From NCBI RefSeq assembly GCF_030548465.1, contig NZ_JAUOSF010000005.1, positions 248,001 to 312,000 of the forward strand: DNA of 64,000 nt, given 5' to 3'. The DNA comes from Tamlana sp. 2_MG-2023. GTDB lineage: Bacteria > Bacteroidota > Bacteroidia > Flavobacteriales > Flavobacteriaceae. Shown in pieces: positions 1 through 7,648 of this stretch (position 1 is the stretch's first letter; each line of letters starts with the position of its first letter). The notes under the pieces were generated by a model. It did not search any database. It was not told where the DNA came from and saw nothing but the letters and a program-made list of their open reading frames with translations. Made by a program: the position numbers and the translations under genes.

Positions 1-1
1 T

Positions 2-727
2 AAAAAGATTGAAATCGAAACCCTTAGAGTAAGGGAAGAGTACCGAAAGGAGTTTATTGGTAATGTGTCTCATGAATTAAAAACCCCTTTATTTACGGTT
101 CAAGGCTATATTTTAACCTTGTTAGATGGCGCTTCTGAGGATAAGGAAATACATAAAAAGTATTTAGAACGTGCCAGTAAAGGTATCGAAAGGTTAGGTT
201 TTATTATCAAGGATTTAGATATGATTACCAAATTAGAGGTTGGTGATTTAAGACTGCAGTTTGAAGTTTTTGATATTATTGAATTAGTAAGTCAAGTGTT
301 CGATATGTTAGAAATGAAAGCGAATAAAAAGGACATTACTTTAGCTTTTGATAGGAAATATTCGAGACCAGTTCTAGTTCGTGCTGATAAAGAGCGTGTC
401 CAACAGGTATTGGCTAATTTAATAGTGAATTCCATTAAATACGGGAGTAAAAATGGTACGACAGAAATTAGTATAGAAAACCTTATAAAAAATAAAGTGA
501 TCGTGCGCGTAACCGATAATGGTGAAGGTATTGAAAAAGTACATTTGCCGCGATTATTTGAACGTTTTTACCGCGTTGATAAAAGTGGTTCTCGAAAAGA
601 AGGCGGTTCTGGTTTAGGTCTGTCTATCGTTAAGCATATTATTGAGGCGCATCACGAAAAAATATATGTTGAAAGTGAATCAGGAATTGGTAGCGAATTT
701 TCTTTTACCTTAGAAAAGGCTGAATAA
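2..727 (+). CDS. Sensor histidine kinase, PhoR-like (5' end outside the window)
   Basis: This is the C-terminal catalytic part of a two-component sensor kinase. The reading frame is open from base 2, so the sensor domain lies upstream of the window. The dimerisation and phospho-acceptor H-box reads N-V-S-H-E-L-K-T-P at the left edge. It is followed by the N-box (LANLIVNSIKYG), the G1 box (DNGEGI), the F-box (LFERFYRVDKSGSR) and the G2 box (GGSGLGLSIVKH), so the ATP-binding domain is complete. The arrangement is that of PhoR/ResE-type kinases. A GTG inside the H-box is not a plausible start. The last 18 bases overlap the end of the convergent glycosyltransferase gene. Its response regulator is not in view. 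Confidence 0.93.
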   Translation, partial: KKIEIETLRVREEYRKEFIGNVSHELKTPLFTVQGYILTLLDGASEDKEIHKKYLERASKGIERLGFIIKDLDMITKLEVGDLRLQFEVFDIIELVSQVFDMLEMKANKKDITLAFDRKYSRPVLVRADKERVQQVLANLIVNSIKYGSKNGTTEISIENLIKNKVIVRVTDNGEGIEKVHLPRLFERFYRVDKSGSRKEGGSGLGLSIVKHIIEAHHEKIYVESESGIGSEFSFTLEKAE

Positions 728-1756
728 CGCCTTATAATCTGGTTCAAAATCAAAAGCCTTTAAGCCTTCATAGGCTGCTACTTCGTTTAGTTTTTCAATA
801 GTGAATTCATTTTGACTACAGGTTGGTACCATGCTTAATTCCCAAAGCCTTTCAGCTAGGTATTCCTGTTCAAATTGACCTGGTGTTGGAATAAAGAAAG
901 CTTTCTTATTCAGTTTCGCTAAGTCCATAACCGTGGTATAGCCAGAGCGTGAAATGATTAAAGCACTTTCATTAATGGTCTGTTCTAGTAATGTAGAAGT
1001 CATAAAATTATATATGGTCATATGCCCTAAAACTTCTTTATTTTGGGTGGCTTCCATTTTTCCTTTTACAAAAACCACTTTTCCAGAGTAATTTTTTAGT
1101 TCAACTAAAAGTTTTTCTTCTAAAAGTGTTCGTTGTGGTTCTGGTCCAGAAATTAAAACCATTAAATCATTTTTAATGATGTCGTCATTTGGTGTGAACC
1201 TGCTTAACGGACCAATATATTCTGTAGGGATATCGAAAGATTTTACATGACCTAATTTTCCGCTTAAATTAGGTTCGCCAGGAACGTCAGGTATCCAACA
1301 TTTATCAAATTTCTGAATGAATTTTTGATGCATTTTAGTGCTCAGCCAAGAAGTACTTCCACTTAAAACATAGAGTTGATGTGTTATAAAAACAGAAGGC
1401 ACTTTTTTATTTCGAACACCCATTCTGTTATCTGAGATGATTCCTGAAATATCATGTTCTTCTAAGATTTTGGCAATGGCTTTCTTTTCATTTTTTATGG
1501 CTTTTAACAGTTTAGGAGAGTCCTTAATAAGCTTCAGCTTAAAGTGCTTTCCGTTTTTGGCATAAGTAACATTGTATGAAGGCAATTCAATGGATGACAA
1601 GGTAGGGAATTCCTTTTGTAACAAGGCTAAAGCATCACCATCACTAGCAATAATAGGGGTGAAGTTTTCAGCGATTAAAGCGTTTATTATCGGTATGCAT
1701 CGTGTGGCATGACCTAATCCCCAGTTCAGTGGAGCAACCAAAATTTGCTTTTTCAT
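710..1756 (-). CDS. MurG-like (GT28-type) glycosyltransferase, conserved flavobacterial protein
   Basis: The 348-residue protein opens with a nucleotide-sugar transferase N-terminus (ILVAPLNWGLGHATRC), which has the Gly-rich loop and His seen in MurG and other GT-B enzymes. A second half carrying LISGPEPQRT and ISRSGYTTVMDLAKLNKKAFFIPTPGQFEQEYLAERL matches the UDP-sugar-binding C-terminal domain of that fold (S-R-S-G-x-T). The donor and acceptor cannot be read from the sequence; cell-surface or secondary glycosylation is an inference. It starts at an ATG followed by Lys-Lys and is transcribed alone, tail to tail with the kinase gene. Confidence 0.8.
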   Translation of the reverse strand: MKKQILVAPLNWGLGHATRCIPIINALIAENFTPIIASDGDALALLQKEFPTLSSIELPSYNVTYAKNGKHFKLKLIKDSPKLLKAIKNEKKAIAKILEEHDISGIISDNRMGVRNKKVPSVFITHQLYVLSGSTSWLSTKMHQKFIQKFDKCWIPDVPGEPNLSGKLGHVKSFDIPTEYIGPLSRFTPNDDIIKNDLMVLISGPEPQRTLLEEKLLVELKNYSGKVVFVKGKMEATQNKEVLGHMTIYNFMTSTLLEQTINESALIISRSGYTTVMDLAKLNKKAFFIPTPGQFEQEYLAERLWELSMVPTCSQNEFTIEKLNEVAAYEGLKAFDFEPDYKALFSLF

Positions 1757-1990
1757 AAGTAGATGTTACTATTTCATTTTGCTCTGCGCAAATTGCTGTA
1801 TTAAAAATTTACAGCTAACGGTGTATAACTTTGATTCACTTTTTTCTCAGGAGCGAAATTCCTGTGAAAATTTTGATAAAATCAAAGGTAAGAGTATGAC
1901 CACTCATGTATATTTCCTTAATTTTACCAAATCTATTTCAAATAATAATTAATTGTTAATTCATTGTTTTAAAATAGCTTAAGGTTGTCT

Positions 1991-1998
1991 TACTTTTG
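1991..1998 (+). promoter_or_regulatory. Probable -7 box of the trmB promoter (TACTTTTG)
   Basis: An exact match to the Bacteroidota -7 consensus TAnnTTTG lies 50 bases before the trmB start. A TTG at 1964-1966 could serve as the -33 element, although the 24-base spacing is slightly long. Confidence 0.5.
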
Positions 1999-2047
1999 CG
2001 AGTTATTACAACTGTGAAATTAAATAATTATAAATACTTAGCATACA

Positions 2048-2722
2048 TTGGGAAGTAAAAATAAACTTAAGCGCTTTAGAGAAAACGAAACCTTTTCAAA
2101 TGTGTTTCAGCCTACTAGAAATGAACTTGTTGATTCGGAATTCAAACTAAAAGGCCAGTGGCGTAAGGACGTTTTTAAAAATAATAATCCATTAGTTTTA
2201 GAGTTAGGCTGTGGTAAAGGCGAATATTCAGTGGCTTTAGCTCAAAAATATCCTAATAAAAACTTTGTGGGTATCGATATTAAAGGAGCCCGTTTTTGGA
2301 GAGGCGCAAAAACAGCTATTGAAGAAAATATCCCAAATGTAGCGTTCTTACGTACCCAAATCGAACTTATAGATCACGCTTTCGCGGAAGGTGAAGTTGA
2401 CGAAATTTGGATAACATTTCCAGATCCTCAAATAAAATACAAGCGTACCAAACACCGTATGACTAACGCAGAATTTTTAGAGCGTTATAAAAAGGTGTTA
2501 AATCCAGATGGTGTTGTTAATCTAAAAACAGATAGTGAGTTTATGCATGGTTATACACTAGGATTGCTCCATGGTGCAGGGCATGAAGTGCTTTATGCGA
2601 ATCATAATGTGTATAAACAAGAAGGTAGTCCGGAAGAAGTGACCGCTATCCAAACGTTTTACGAATCTCAGTATTTAGAGCAAAATAAACCAATCACTTA
2701 CATTAGGTTTAAAATTAAATAA
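2048..2722 (+). CDS. trmB: tRNA (guanine-N7-)-methyltransferase TrmB
   Basis: TrmB makes m7G46 in the variable loop of tRNAs using S-adenosylmethionine. The 224-residue protein has the SAM-binding motif LELGCGKGEYSVALA, the acidic turn GIDIKG, and the family signature FPDPQIKYKRTKHRM followed by LKTDSEFM. The start is TTG: the frame has a stop at 2039-2041, and the N-terminus MGSKNKLKRFRENETF is the usual one for flavobacterial TrmB. The LysE-family gene follows after one base, so the two are probably co-transcribed with the alkyltransferase-like gene. Confidence 0.95.
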   Translation: MGSKNKLKRFRENETFSNVFQPTRNELVDSEFKLKGQWRKDVFKNNNPLVLELGCGKGEYSVALAQKYPNKNFVGIDIKGARFWRGAKTAIEENIPNVAFLRTQIELIDHAFAEGEVDEIWITFPDPQIKYKRTKHRMTNAEFLERYKKVLNPDGVVNLKTDSEFMHGYTLGLLHGAGHEVLYANHNVYKQEGSPEEVTAIQTFYESQYLEQNKPITYIRFKIK

Positions 2723-2723
2723 T

Positions 2724-3350
2724 TTGGAAATTACCATTGTATTTTTATTAGGTTTTGTTTTTGCATTTTTGGGTGTAATTCCTCCAGGTTTGTTAAACAT
2801 GACAGCTGCAAAAATTAGCCTTAAAGAAGGACATGTTCGTGGTATCATGTTTTCTATTGGAGCTTCAATTGTGGTTTTAGCGCAAACCTACTTGGCAACA
2901 ATCTTTGCAAGTTATCTGAGTAAAAACCCTGAAGTGGTTGATGTACTTCGTCGTGTGGCTGTTGTTATTTTTGCTTTGATAACCATTTATTTTTTGTTCA
3001 TCGCTAAATCTAAAGAGCCAAAAGAATTTAAACTTAAAAAAAGAAGTAAACACAGTCGTTTTTTTCAAGGCATATTAATGTCGGCTTTAAACGTGTTTCC
3101 TATTCCGTATCAAGCCTATATAACCATTACTTTAGCTTCTTTGGGTTGGTTAAACTTCGATAATACCAGTATTATATCTTATGTAGCAGGAGCTGTTATG
3201 GGCTCGTTTGCCATCTTTTATTTGTATATCTTCTTCTTCGATAAAATTAAAAGCAGGACACTTACCTCTCAAAAGAATATGAATCGGCTTATTGGTGGCA
3301 TTACCGCGGTCATGTGTGTCGTTACTATAATAGGTATTATTAAAGGCTAA
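2724..3350 (+). CDS. LysE-family membrane translocator
   Basis: This 208-residue protein is almost entirely hydrophobic, with about six predicted membrane segments. It opens with the LysE/RhtB-like N-terminus (FLLGFVFAFLGVIPPGLLNMTAAKISLKEG). Members of the family export amino acids or related small molecules; the substrate here cannot be inferred. A positively charged loop (KSKEPKEFKLKKRSKHSR) lies in the middle. Translation probably starts at TTG directly after the trmB stop. The stop codon overlaps the next gene's ATG by one base (TAATG), which suggests translational coupling. Confidence 0.78.
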   Translation: MEITIVFLLGFVFAFLGVIPPGLLNMTAAKISLKEGHVRGIMFSIGASIVVLAQTYLATIFASYLSKNPEVVDVLRRVAVVIFALITIYFLFIAKSKEPKEFKLKKRSKHSRFFQGILMSALNVFPIPYQAYITITLASLGWLNFDNTSIISYVAGAVMGSFAIFYLYIFFFDKIKSRTLTSQKNMNRLIGGITAVMCVVTIIGIIKG

Positions 3351-3682
3351 TGAAACCGGAAACACTTAATTTTTTCGAACGTGTTTATGAAGTAGCTAGG
3401 CAAATTCCATACGGAAGAGTAACAAGTTACGGAGCTATTGCATTGTATTTAGGTGCTGAAAGAGGTGCAAGAATGGTTGGGTACGCTATGAACAATGCGC
3501 ACGGAAAGGACGTGCCTGCGCACCGTGTAGTAAACCGAAAAGGTTTGCTAACGGGCAAGCATCATTTTGAAGGAACCAATTTAATGCAGCAGCTTTTAGA
3601 AAGCGAGGGTGTTGAGGTGGTTGAAAACCAAATTCAAAATTTCGAAAGTGTATTTTGGAACCCTTCTGATGCATTATTTTAG
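3350..3682 (+). CDS. Alkyltransferase-like (ATL) protein, MGMT fold without the catalytic Cys
   Basis: The 110-residue protein corresponds to the C-terminal DNA-binding domain of O6-alkylguanine-DNA alkyltransferases (FFERVYEVARQIPYGRVTSYGAIA, ARMVGYAMNNA). The acceptor motif P-C-H-R is replaced by P56-A57-H58-R59, so it cannot accept an alkyl group. ATL proteins of this type bind O6-alkylguanine lesions and pass them to nucleotide excision repair. That role is known for the family and inferred here. It is translationally coupled to the upstream transporter through a TAATG overlap. Confidence 0.88.
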   Translation: MKPETLNFFERVYEVARQIPYGRVTSYGAIALYLGAERGARMVGYAMNNAHGKDVPAHRVVNRKGLLTGKHHFEGTNLMQQLLESEGVEVVENQIQNFESVFWNPSDALF

Positions 3683-3684
3683 TC

Positions 3685-4083
3685 TTAGCTTGATTTTAAA
3701 TTAGGCGTTATAGTCAAGGACTTTTTCTTCCGAGCTGAAAGGTCTAGAATTTTATCCAAAAGATCAATTTCATTCTTGAAGAGCGTCTTTTTTAATTCCT
3801 GCATTTCGCTTTCCATCTGCTTCTTAATGATTTTCTTCAGGTCGCTTGTAAACGCTAAATTGAACGTTTTTTTGTAAAGGTAAATGTGATTTGCAAGTAT
3901 TATTTCGTCATCGGCAATACAGATTGAAACTTGGTTTTTTTCATCCAATAAGTAATATTCATCAGAAATTGGAGAAATTAATTTTTTTATAGATTGATCT
4001 TCCGAATAGTTCTTTATAATATCAATTATGAATTTACAATCCTCTCGGGTCGCCTTACTGTCGAAGTTAAACATCTTAAACAT
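3685..4083 (-). CDS. Hypothetical protein, 132 aa
   Basis: I do not recognise this protein. It has no signal peptide or membrane segment. It is mixed alpha/beta in appearance, with a charged helix-rich C-terminal half (DLKKIIKKQMESEMQELKKTLFKNEIDLLDKILDL) that could form a coiled coil. The start MFKMFNFDSK has two Met codons close together, so the N-terminus could be three residues shorter. It is convergent with the ATL gene, 2 bases away, and faces a 449-base region upstream. Confidence 0.6.
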   Translation of the reverse strand: MFKMFNFDSKATREDCKFIIDIIKNYSEDQSIKKLISPISDEYYLLDEKNQVSICIADDEIILANHIYLYKKTFNLAFTSDLKKIIKKQMESEMQELKKTLFKNEIDLLDKILDLSARKKKSLTITPNLKSS

Positions 4084-4532
4084 AATTAGCTATATTAAAC
4101 TGTTATTATGTAGGTGTCTTAGACTTAAAAAGTCTATGCTAGAATAATAACTTCAATATTCGATTTGGGTTATATTGAAAATTACGTCATTATACTAGAT
4201 TGATCCTTACTAAGATACGAAATTCTAGAAATATTTATGTTATGCATACATAAAATAAATGTTTCATGAATATTTTACGACATACTGCTTTTTTAGCGGT
4301 TGAAATTCATGTTTTTAAGTCGTATATTCTTTAAAAATGCATAGTTAGTATAGTTTTTATGACCATATTTCATGATTTTTATTAAAAAATAGGAACATTA
4401 AAGTGAGTTTTATAACTAAAAAATCAGATTTACTTCATTAAAATAAAGTTAATTATAAGCAAAACTTACTTGGTCGAATTTCCGTCTTAGCGCATTATTA
4501 ATTATCTTTGCTTTTAGAATTAAACTGAATAA
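4084..4532. other. Intergenic region between divergent hypothetical and mrp genes
   Basis: This is a 449-base, very AT-rich stretch without a credible gene. It holds a 17-base palindrome (TAGACTTAAAAAGTCTA, 4120-4136) near the start of the leftward gene. Two interleaved inverted repeats are also present: CATGAAT 4265-4271 with ATTCATG 4305-4311, and TACGAC 4276-4281 with GTCGTA 4319-4324. The mrp promoter box lies at its right end. I see nothing else. Confidence 0.5.
4503..4510 (+). promoter_or_regulatory. Probable -7 box of the mrp promoter (TATCTTTG)
   Basis: This is an exact TAnnTTTG match ending 22 bases before the mrp ATG. No well-spaced TTG -33 element is present, so the call rests on the -7 box and its position. 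Confidence 0.5.
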
Positions 4533-5669
4533 ATGAAGCTTAATAAGAAAGATATATTAACCGCACTTGAAAGTATTACAGTTCCTGGTGAAGGACAAAA
4601 TATGATAGAAAGTGGAGCGGTGAAAAACGTAGTTACTTTTGGAGATGAAGTTATAGTTGAAATTACTATAAACAACCCAAGTTTACAAGCGAAAAAACGT
4701 ACCGAAGTTGATATTTTAAAAACCATTCATGAAAAGGTTTATGAAAAGGCAAAAATTACGGTAAACGTAAAAGTTGATGCGCCTGAAAAACCAAAACCGA
4801 ATGTTATAAAGGGTAAACCCGTACCAGGAATTAAAAACATTATAGCTGTAGCATCTGGTAAAGGTGGCGTAGGTAAATCTACTGTAACTGCAAATCTAGC
4901 AGTGTCATTAGCTAAAATGGGATTTAATGTTGGGGTTTTAGATGCTGATATTTACGGACCATCAATTCCAATCATGTTTGATGTAGTTGCAGAAAAACCT
5001 TTGGCAGTCAATGTGGAAGGGAAATCAAAAATGAAACCTATCGAAAATTATGGTGTAAAAGTACTATCGATTGGTTTTTTTACGCAACCTAACCAAGCTG
5101 TGGTTTGGAGAGGGCCTATGGCCGCAAAGGCATTAAATCAAATGATTTTTGATGCGCATTGGGGTGAGTTAGATTTCTTATTGTTAGACCTTCCTCCTGG
5201 AACTGGAGACATTCATTTAAGTATCATGCAATCACTTCCAATTACAGGGGCGGTTATTGTAAGTACACCACAAAATGTTGCTTTAGCCGATGCTAAAAAA
5301 GGAGTGGCTATGTTTCAACAGGAAAGTATAAATGTGCCAGTTTTAGGATTGATTGAAAATATGGCGTATTTTACGCCTGAAGAATTACCTGACAATAAGT
5401 ATTTTATCTTCGGAAAAGAAGGCGCTAAAAATTTAGCTTTGGATTTAAAAGTGCCGTTTTTGGGAGAAATACCATTGGTTCAGAGTATTAGGGAAGCAGG
5501 TGATTTTGGTCGTCCTGCAGCCTTGCAAACAGATACACCTTTAGAAAAAGCATTTGAGAAAATCACGCAAAATGTAGTTCAAGAAGTTGTTCGCAGAAAT
5601 GATGATTTACCGCCTACAGAGGCTATTAAAATAACTACAATGGCTGGTTGTGCAGCGGTTAAAAAATAA
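4533..5669 (+). CDS. mrp: Mrp/NBP35-type iron-sulfur cluster carrier ATPase
   Basis: This 378-residue protein has an N-terminal MIP18/DUF59 domain (about 1-85) and a deviant Walker A P-loop ATPase domain (ASGKGGVGKST, K110-T117; DADIYGPS; DLPPGTGD). Mrp/ApbC proteins carry Fe-S clusters to apo-proteins. Most bacterial members have a C-x-x-C pair after the E-N-M motif; here that segment reads ENMAYFTPEELPDNKYFIFG. The whole protein has a single Cys, near its C-terminus (TTMAGCAAVKK). Cluster binding would therefore need that Cys in a dimer or another route. A NifU-like scaffold gene follows after 3 bases, consistent with an Fe-S assembly operon. Confidence 0.92.
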   Translation: MKLNKKDILTALESITVPGEGQNMIESGAVKNVVTFGDEVIVEITINNPSLQAKKRTEVDILKTIHEKVYEKAKITVNVKVDAPEKPKPNVIKGKPVPGIKNIIAVASGKGGVGKSTVTANLAVSLAKMGFNVGVLDADIYGPSIPIMFDVVAEKPLAVNVEGKSKMKPIENYGVKVLSIGFFTQPNQAVVWRGPMAAKALNQMIFDAHWGELDFLLLDLPPGTGDIHLSIMQSLPITGAVIVSTPQNVALADAKKGVAMFQQESINVPVLGLIENMAYFTPEELPDNKYFIFGKEGAKNLALDLKVPFLGEIPLVQSIREAGDFGRPAALQTDTPLEKAFEKITQNVVQEVVRRNDDLPPTEAIKITTMAGCAAVKK

Positions 5670-5672
5670 GAT

Positions 5673-5915
5673 ATGACATCAGAAGAATTAAGGATTAACG
5701 TTGAAAAAGCGCTTGAGGAAATTCGTCCTTTTTTACAAAGCGACGGTGGGGATATTTCATTGTTATCCATAGAGGATGATAGTGTGGTTAAAGTGCAGTT
5801 AGAAGGTGCTTGCGTTGGGTGTAGTGTGAATCAAATGACACTTAAATCTGGTGTTGAAATGACCATAAAAAAATATGCGCCTCAAATAGAACAGGTTATT
5901 AATATTGAAGCTTAA
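5673..5915 (+). CDS. NifU-like Fe-S scaffold domain protein
   Basis: The 80-residue protein is a stand-alone NifU C-terminal (Nfu) domain. It has the conserved RPFLQSDGGDISLLSIEDD segment and the cluster-binding motif C47-V-G-C50. Such proteins bind a cluster between two subunits and deliver it. It sits 3 bases after mrp and is probably in the same transcript. It may supply the C-x-x-C pair that the Mrp protein lacks; that functional link is an inference. Confidence 0.92.
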   Translation: MTSEELRINVEKALEEIRPFLQSDGGDISLLSIEDDSVVKVQLEGACVGCSVNQMTLKSGVEMTIKKYAPQIEQVINIEA

Positions 5916-5966
5916 TGTATTGAAACTGTAAAAGTTTCAATTAAATTATTATTTCAATGCAAAAGG

Positions 5967-6020
5967 GTTTCTAAACAATATAGAATTTTAAAGATTCAAT
6001 ATTTTTCAGAAACTTTTTTT
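5967..6020 (+). terminator. Intrinsic terminator after the mrp-NifU pair
   Basis: A 19-base stem with three mismatches pairs 5967-5985 with 5995-6013 and is followed by seven T. A smaller perfect 9-bp hairpin (ATTGAAACT/AGTTTCAAT) lies just before it at 5919-5941. Confidence 0.75.
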
Positions 6021-6061
6021 AATTATACCAATAAAACCTATTAAAATAAAGGCACTTCACT

Positions 6062-6069
6062 TAAATTTG
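6062..6069 (+). promoter_or_regulatory. Probable -7 box of the ferredoxin promoter (TAAATTTG)
   Basis: This is an exact TAnnTTTG match, 46 bases before the ferredoxin ATG and just after the preceding terminator. No clear -33 TTG is visible. Confidence 0.5.
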
Positions 6070-6115
6070 CGATCATAATTAATGACCTGCTGTTTAGGCA
6101 AACAAAAATTAAGGA

Positions 6116-6445
6116 ATGGAAGATATTAATATCAAAATAACGGATAGAGACGGGGTAACTCATGAAATTGTTGCACCTACAGATATGGCAATGAATCTTA
6201 TGGAAGTAGTAAGGTCTTACGAACTTGCTCCAGAAGGGACTATTGGTGTTTGTGGTGGTATGGCTATGTGTGCTTCATGCCAATGTTATGTATTAAGTGA
6301 TACAGAATTACCTGAAATGGGTGATGATGAAGAAGCTATGCTTTCGGAAGCTTTTGATGTTAAGGATAACAGCCGTTTAGGGTGTCAAATTCAAATGACT
6401 CCAGAAATGGAAGGTCTAGAAGTAGAATTAGCTCCTGAAAGTTAA
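6116..6445 (+). CDS. 2Fe-2S ferredoxin, adrenodoxin/Isc type
   Basis: The 109-residue protein has the cysteine pattern of vertebrate/Isc-type 2Fe-2S ferredoxins: C46-x5-C52-x2-C55 and C90. An extra Cys (C57) is present. The rest of the fold is typical (beta-grasp N-terminus, acidic helix ELPEMGDDEEAML). It likely transfers electrons in Fe-S cluster assembly or to an oxygenase. The neighbouring mrp and NifU-like genes favour the first. It has its own promoter and is followed by a strong shared terminator. Confidence 0.92.
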   Translation: MEDINIKITDRDGVTHEIVAPTDMAMNLMEVVRSYELAPEGTIGVCGGMAMCASCQCYVLSDTELPEMGDDEEAMLSEAFDVKDNSRLGCQIQMTPEMEGLEVELAPES

Positions 6446-6500
6446 TTGGATAATTTAAATACAGTTGTCAATCTATCATGTATGGCAATAATAGAAATAA

Positions 6501-6527
6501 AAAAAAGTCCCAATTAGGGACTTTTTT
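6501..6527. terminator. Bidirectional intrinsic terminator
   Basis: The stem AAAAAAGTCCC/GGGACTTTTTT with a 5-base loop has an A tract on one side and a T tract on the other. It can stop the ferredoxin transcript from the left and the lipoprotein transcript from the right. Confidence 0.88.
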
Positions 6528-6558
6528 ATGCTTAAACCTTTGTGGTTCATTATAAAGC

Positions 6559-6984
6559 TTACTTTGTAGTGATTTTAATATTTGGATCGATCTTAGTAAG
6601 TGAATCCGAAAGTTTTTTAACACTAGCTTCAACTTCATCCTGGTGCCCTGTAAAAGTTTTAGATCCTGTAATTACTTTACCCATTACAGTATAAGAGTAT
6701 TCCACTTCAACTGTTTCATCGTCTTTAACATCATCGTAAGAATCATCAGTATCAGCTGTTGAACCACCAGCAACTTTCGTTGATCCCGTTGGTGGAGTTG
6801 CCTCAACTTCTCCTTCTTCAACTTCAATATTTTCTTCAATAATAATATCTTCTTCAACCATAATTTCCTCAGTTGGAGTTTCTTCAATAGTTGTTTCTTC
6901 CGCACCTTTGGTATTGTCTTTACAAGCAGTAAGGGAAACAATTAAAGCGACCATGGTTAAAGTACTTAGAATTGATTTTTTCAT
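6559..6984 (-). CDS. Acidic lipoprotein, function unknown
   Basis: The 141-residue protein has a type II signal peptide with lipobox SLTAC (C21). A low-complexity, Glu/Thr-rich acidic segment follows (about 28-90), then a small C-terminal region (VEYSYTVMGKVITGSKTFTGHQDEVEASVKKLSDSL). It is presumably anchored in the outer membrane or periplasm. I recognise no family. Its 5' UTR resembles that of the next lipoprotein gene, suggesting shared control or common origin. Confidence 0.75.
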   Translation of the reverse strand: MKKSILSTLTMVALIVSLTACKDNTKGAEETTIEETPTEEIMVEEDIIIEENIEVEEGEVEATPPTGSTKVAGGSTADTDDSYDDVKDDETVEVEYSYTVMGKVITGSKTFTGHQDEVEASVKKLSDSLTKIDPNIKITTK

Positions 6985-7201
6985 AATTTTTGATTTTGTG
7001 TTAATGAATTGATTATTAGTTACAACGAATTTAATAACTTTTTAGAACATGCTATAAATCTATGTGTGTTTTTGTACAAACAAACGTCTTAAAACCTCAC
7101 AACTAAATACGTTTGTTGCGTAGGGCTAATAGCAGTGTTTGGGTTTACTACTTTTAAACCAATTCATAAAAGTGCTTTGTATTATACTATCAAAGACCTT
7201 T

Positions 7202-7573
7202 TTAATTTAATTCTTTTTTCACTTTATCAGAAGTGTCTTCTATTGCGTTTTCTGTAGCATCAGCAGCATTTTCAATGGCGTCTCCAGTTGCGTCAACCGC
7301 ATCATCAATTGCGTCTCCAGTTGCATTTGCAGCATTCTCAACGGCTTCTTCAGTCGAGTCGGCAGCATTTTCAATGGCCTCTCCAGCAGCGTTAGTAGTA
7401 TCTTCAATAGCCTCTCCAGTTGCATTAGCCGCGTCTTCTATTGCATTTCCTGCCTCTTCAGCAGACTCGTGCATTGCTTCTTCTGCAGATTCTGCTTTTT
7501 TTGAATCTCTACATGAAGTAAAACTTAAACTTAAAATGGTAACTAAAACAGTACTTAATAAAACTTTTTTCAT
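7202..7573 (-). CDS. Lipoprotein with seven 11-residue amphipathic repeats
   Basis: The 123-residue protein has a signal peptide and lipobox SFTSC (C21). From about residue 42 to 117 it consists of seven copies of an 11-residue unit close to G-(E/D)-A-I-E-(D/N)-A-A-(N/D)-A-T. Hendecad repeats of this kind form long amphipathic helices, as in LEA-like and apolipoprotein-like proteins. The function is unknown; envelope stress or structural roles are guesses. The 33-bp DNA repeat (7223-7450) creates long spurious frames on both strands. Confidence 0.82.
   Translation of the reverse strand: MKKVLLSTVLVTILSLSFTSCRDSKKAESAEEAMHESAEEAGNAIEDAANATGEAIEDTTNAAGEAIENAADSTEEAVENAANATGDAIDDAVDATGDAIENAADATENAIEDTSDKVKKELN
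7223..7450 (-). repeat. Seven tandem 33-bp coding repeats
   Basis: These are degenerate 33-bp units encoding the 11-residue repeats of the lipoprotein. They are likely to change copy number by slippage. Confidence 0.75.
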
Positions 7574-7648
7574 TTTGTTTGATTTTGGTGTTAATTATTA
7601 GTTTGAATTTAATTTTAGGCTTGACACATAAATATCAAGCTTTAAGTG

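Noticed and set aside
1842-1870. Hairpin TTTTC-T-CAGGA/TCCTG-T-GAAAA between the glycosyltransferase and trmB genes
   Set aside because: The stem is good, but it lies between divergent genes with no adequate T tract after it, so I cannot call it a terminator or an operator.
7233-7601. Long plus-strand frame, Ala/Ser-rich, opposite the repeat lipoprotein
   Set aside because: It is the antisense shadow of the 33-bp repeats; the minus-strand product has a signal peptide, lipobox and sensible repeat unit.
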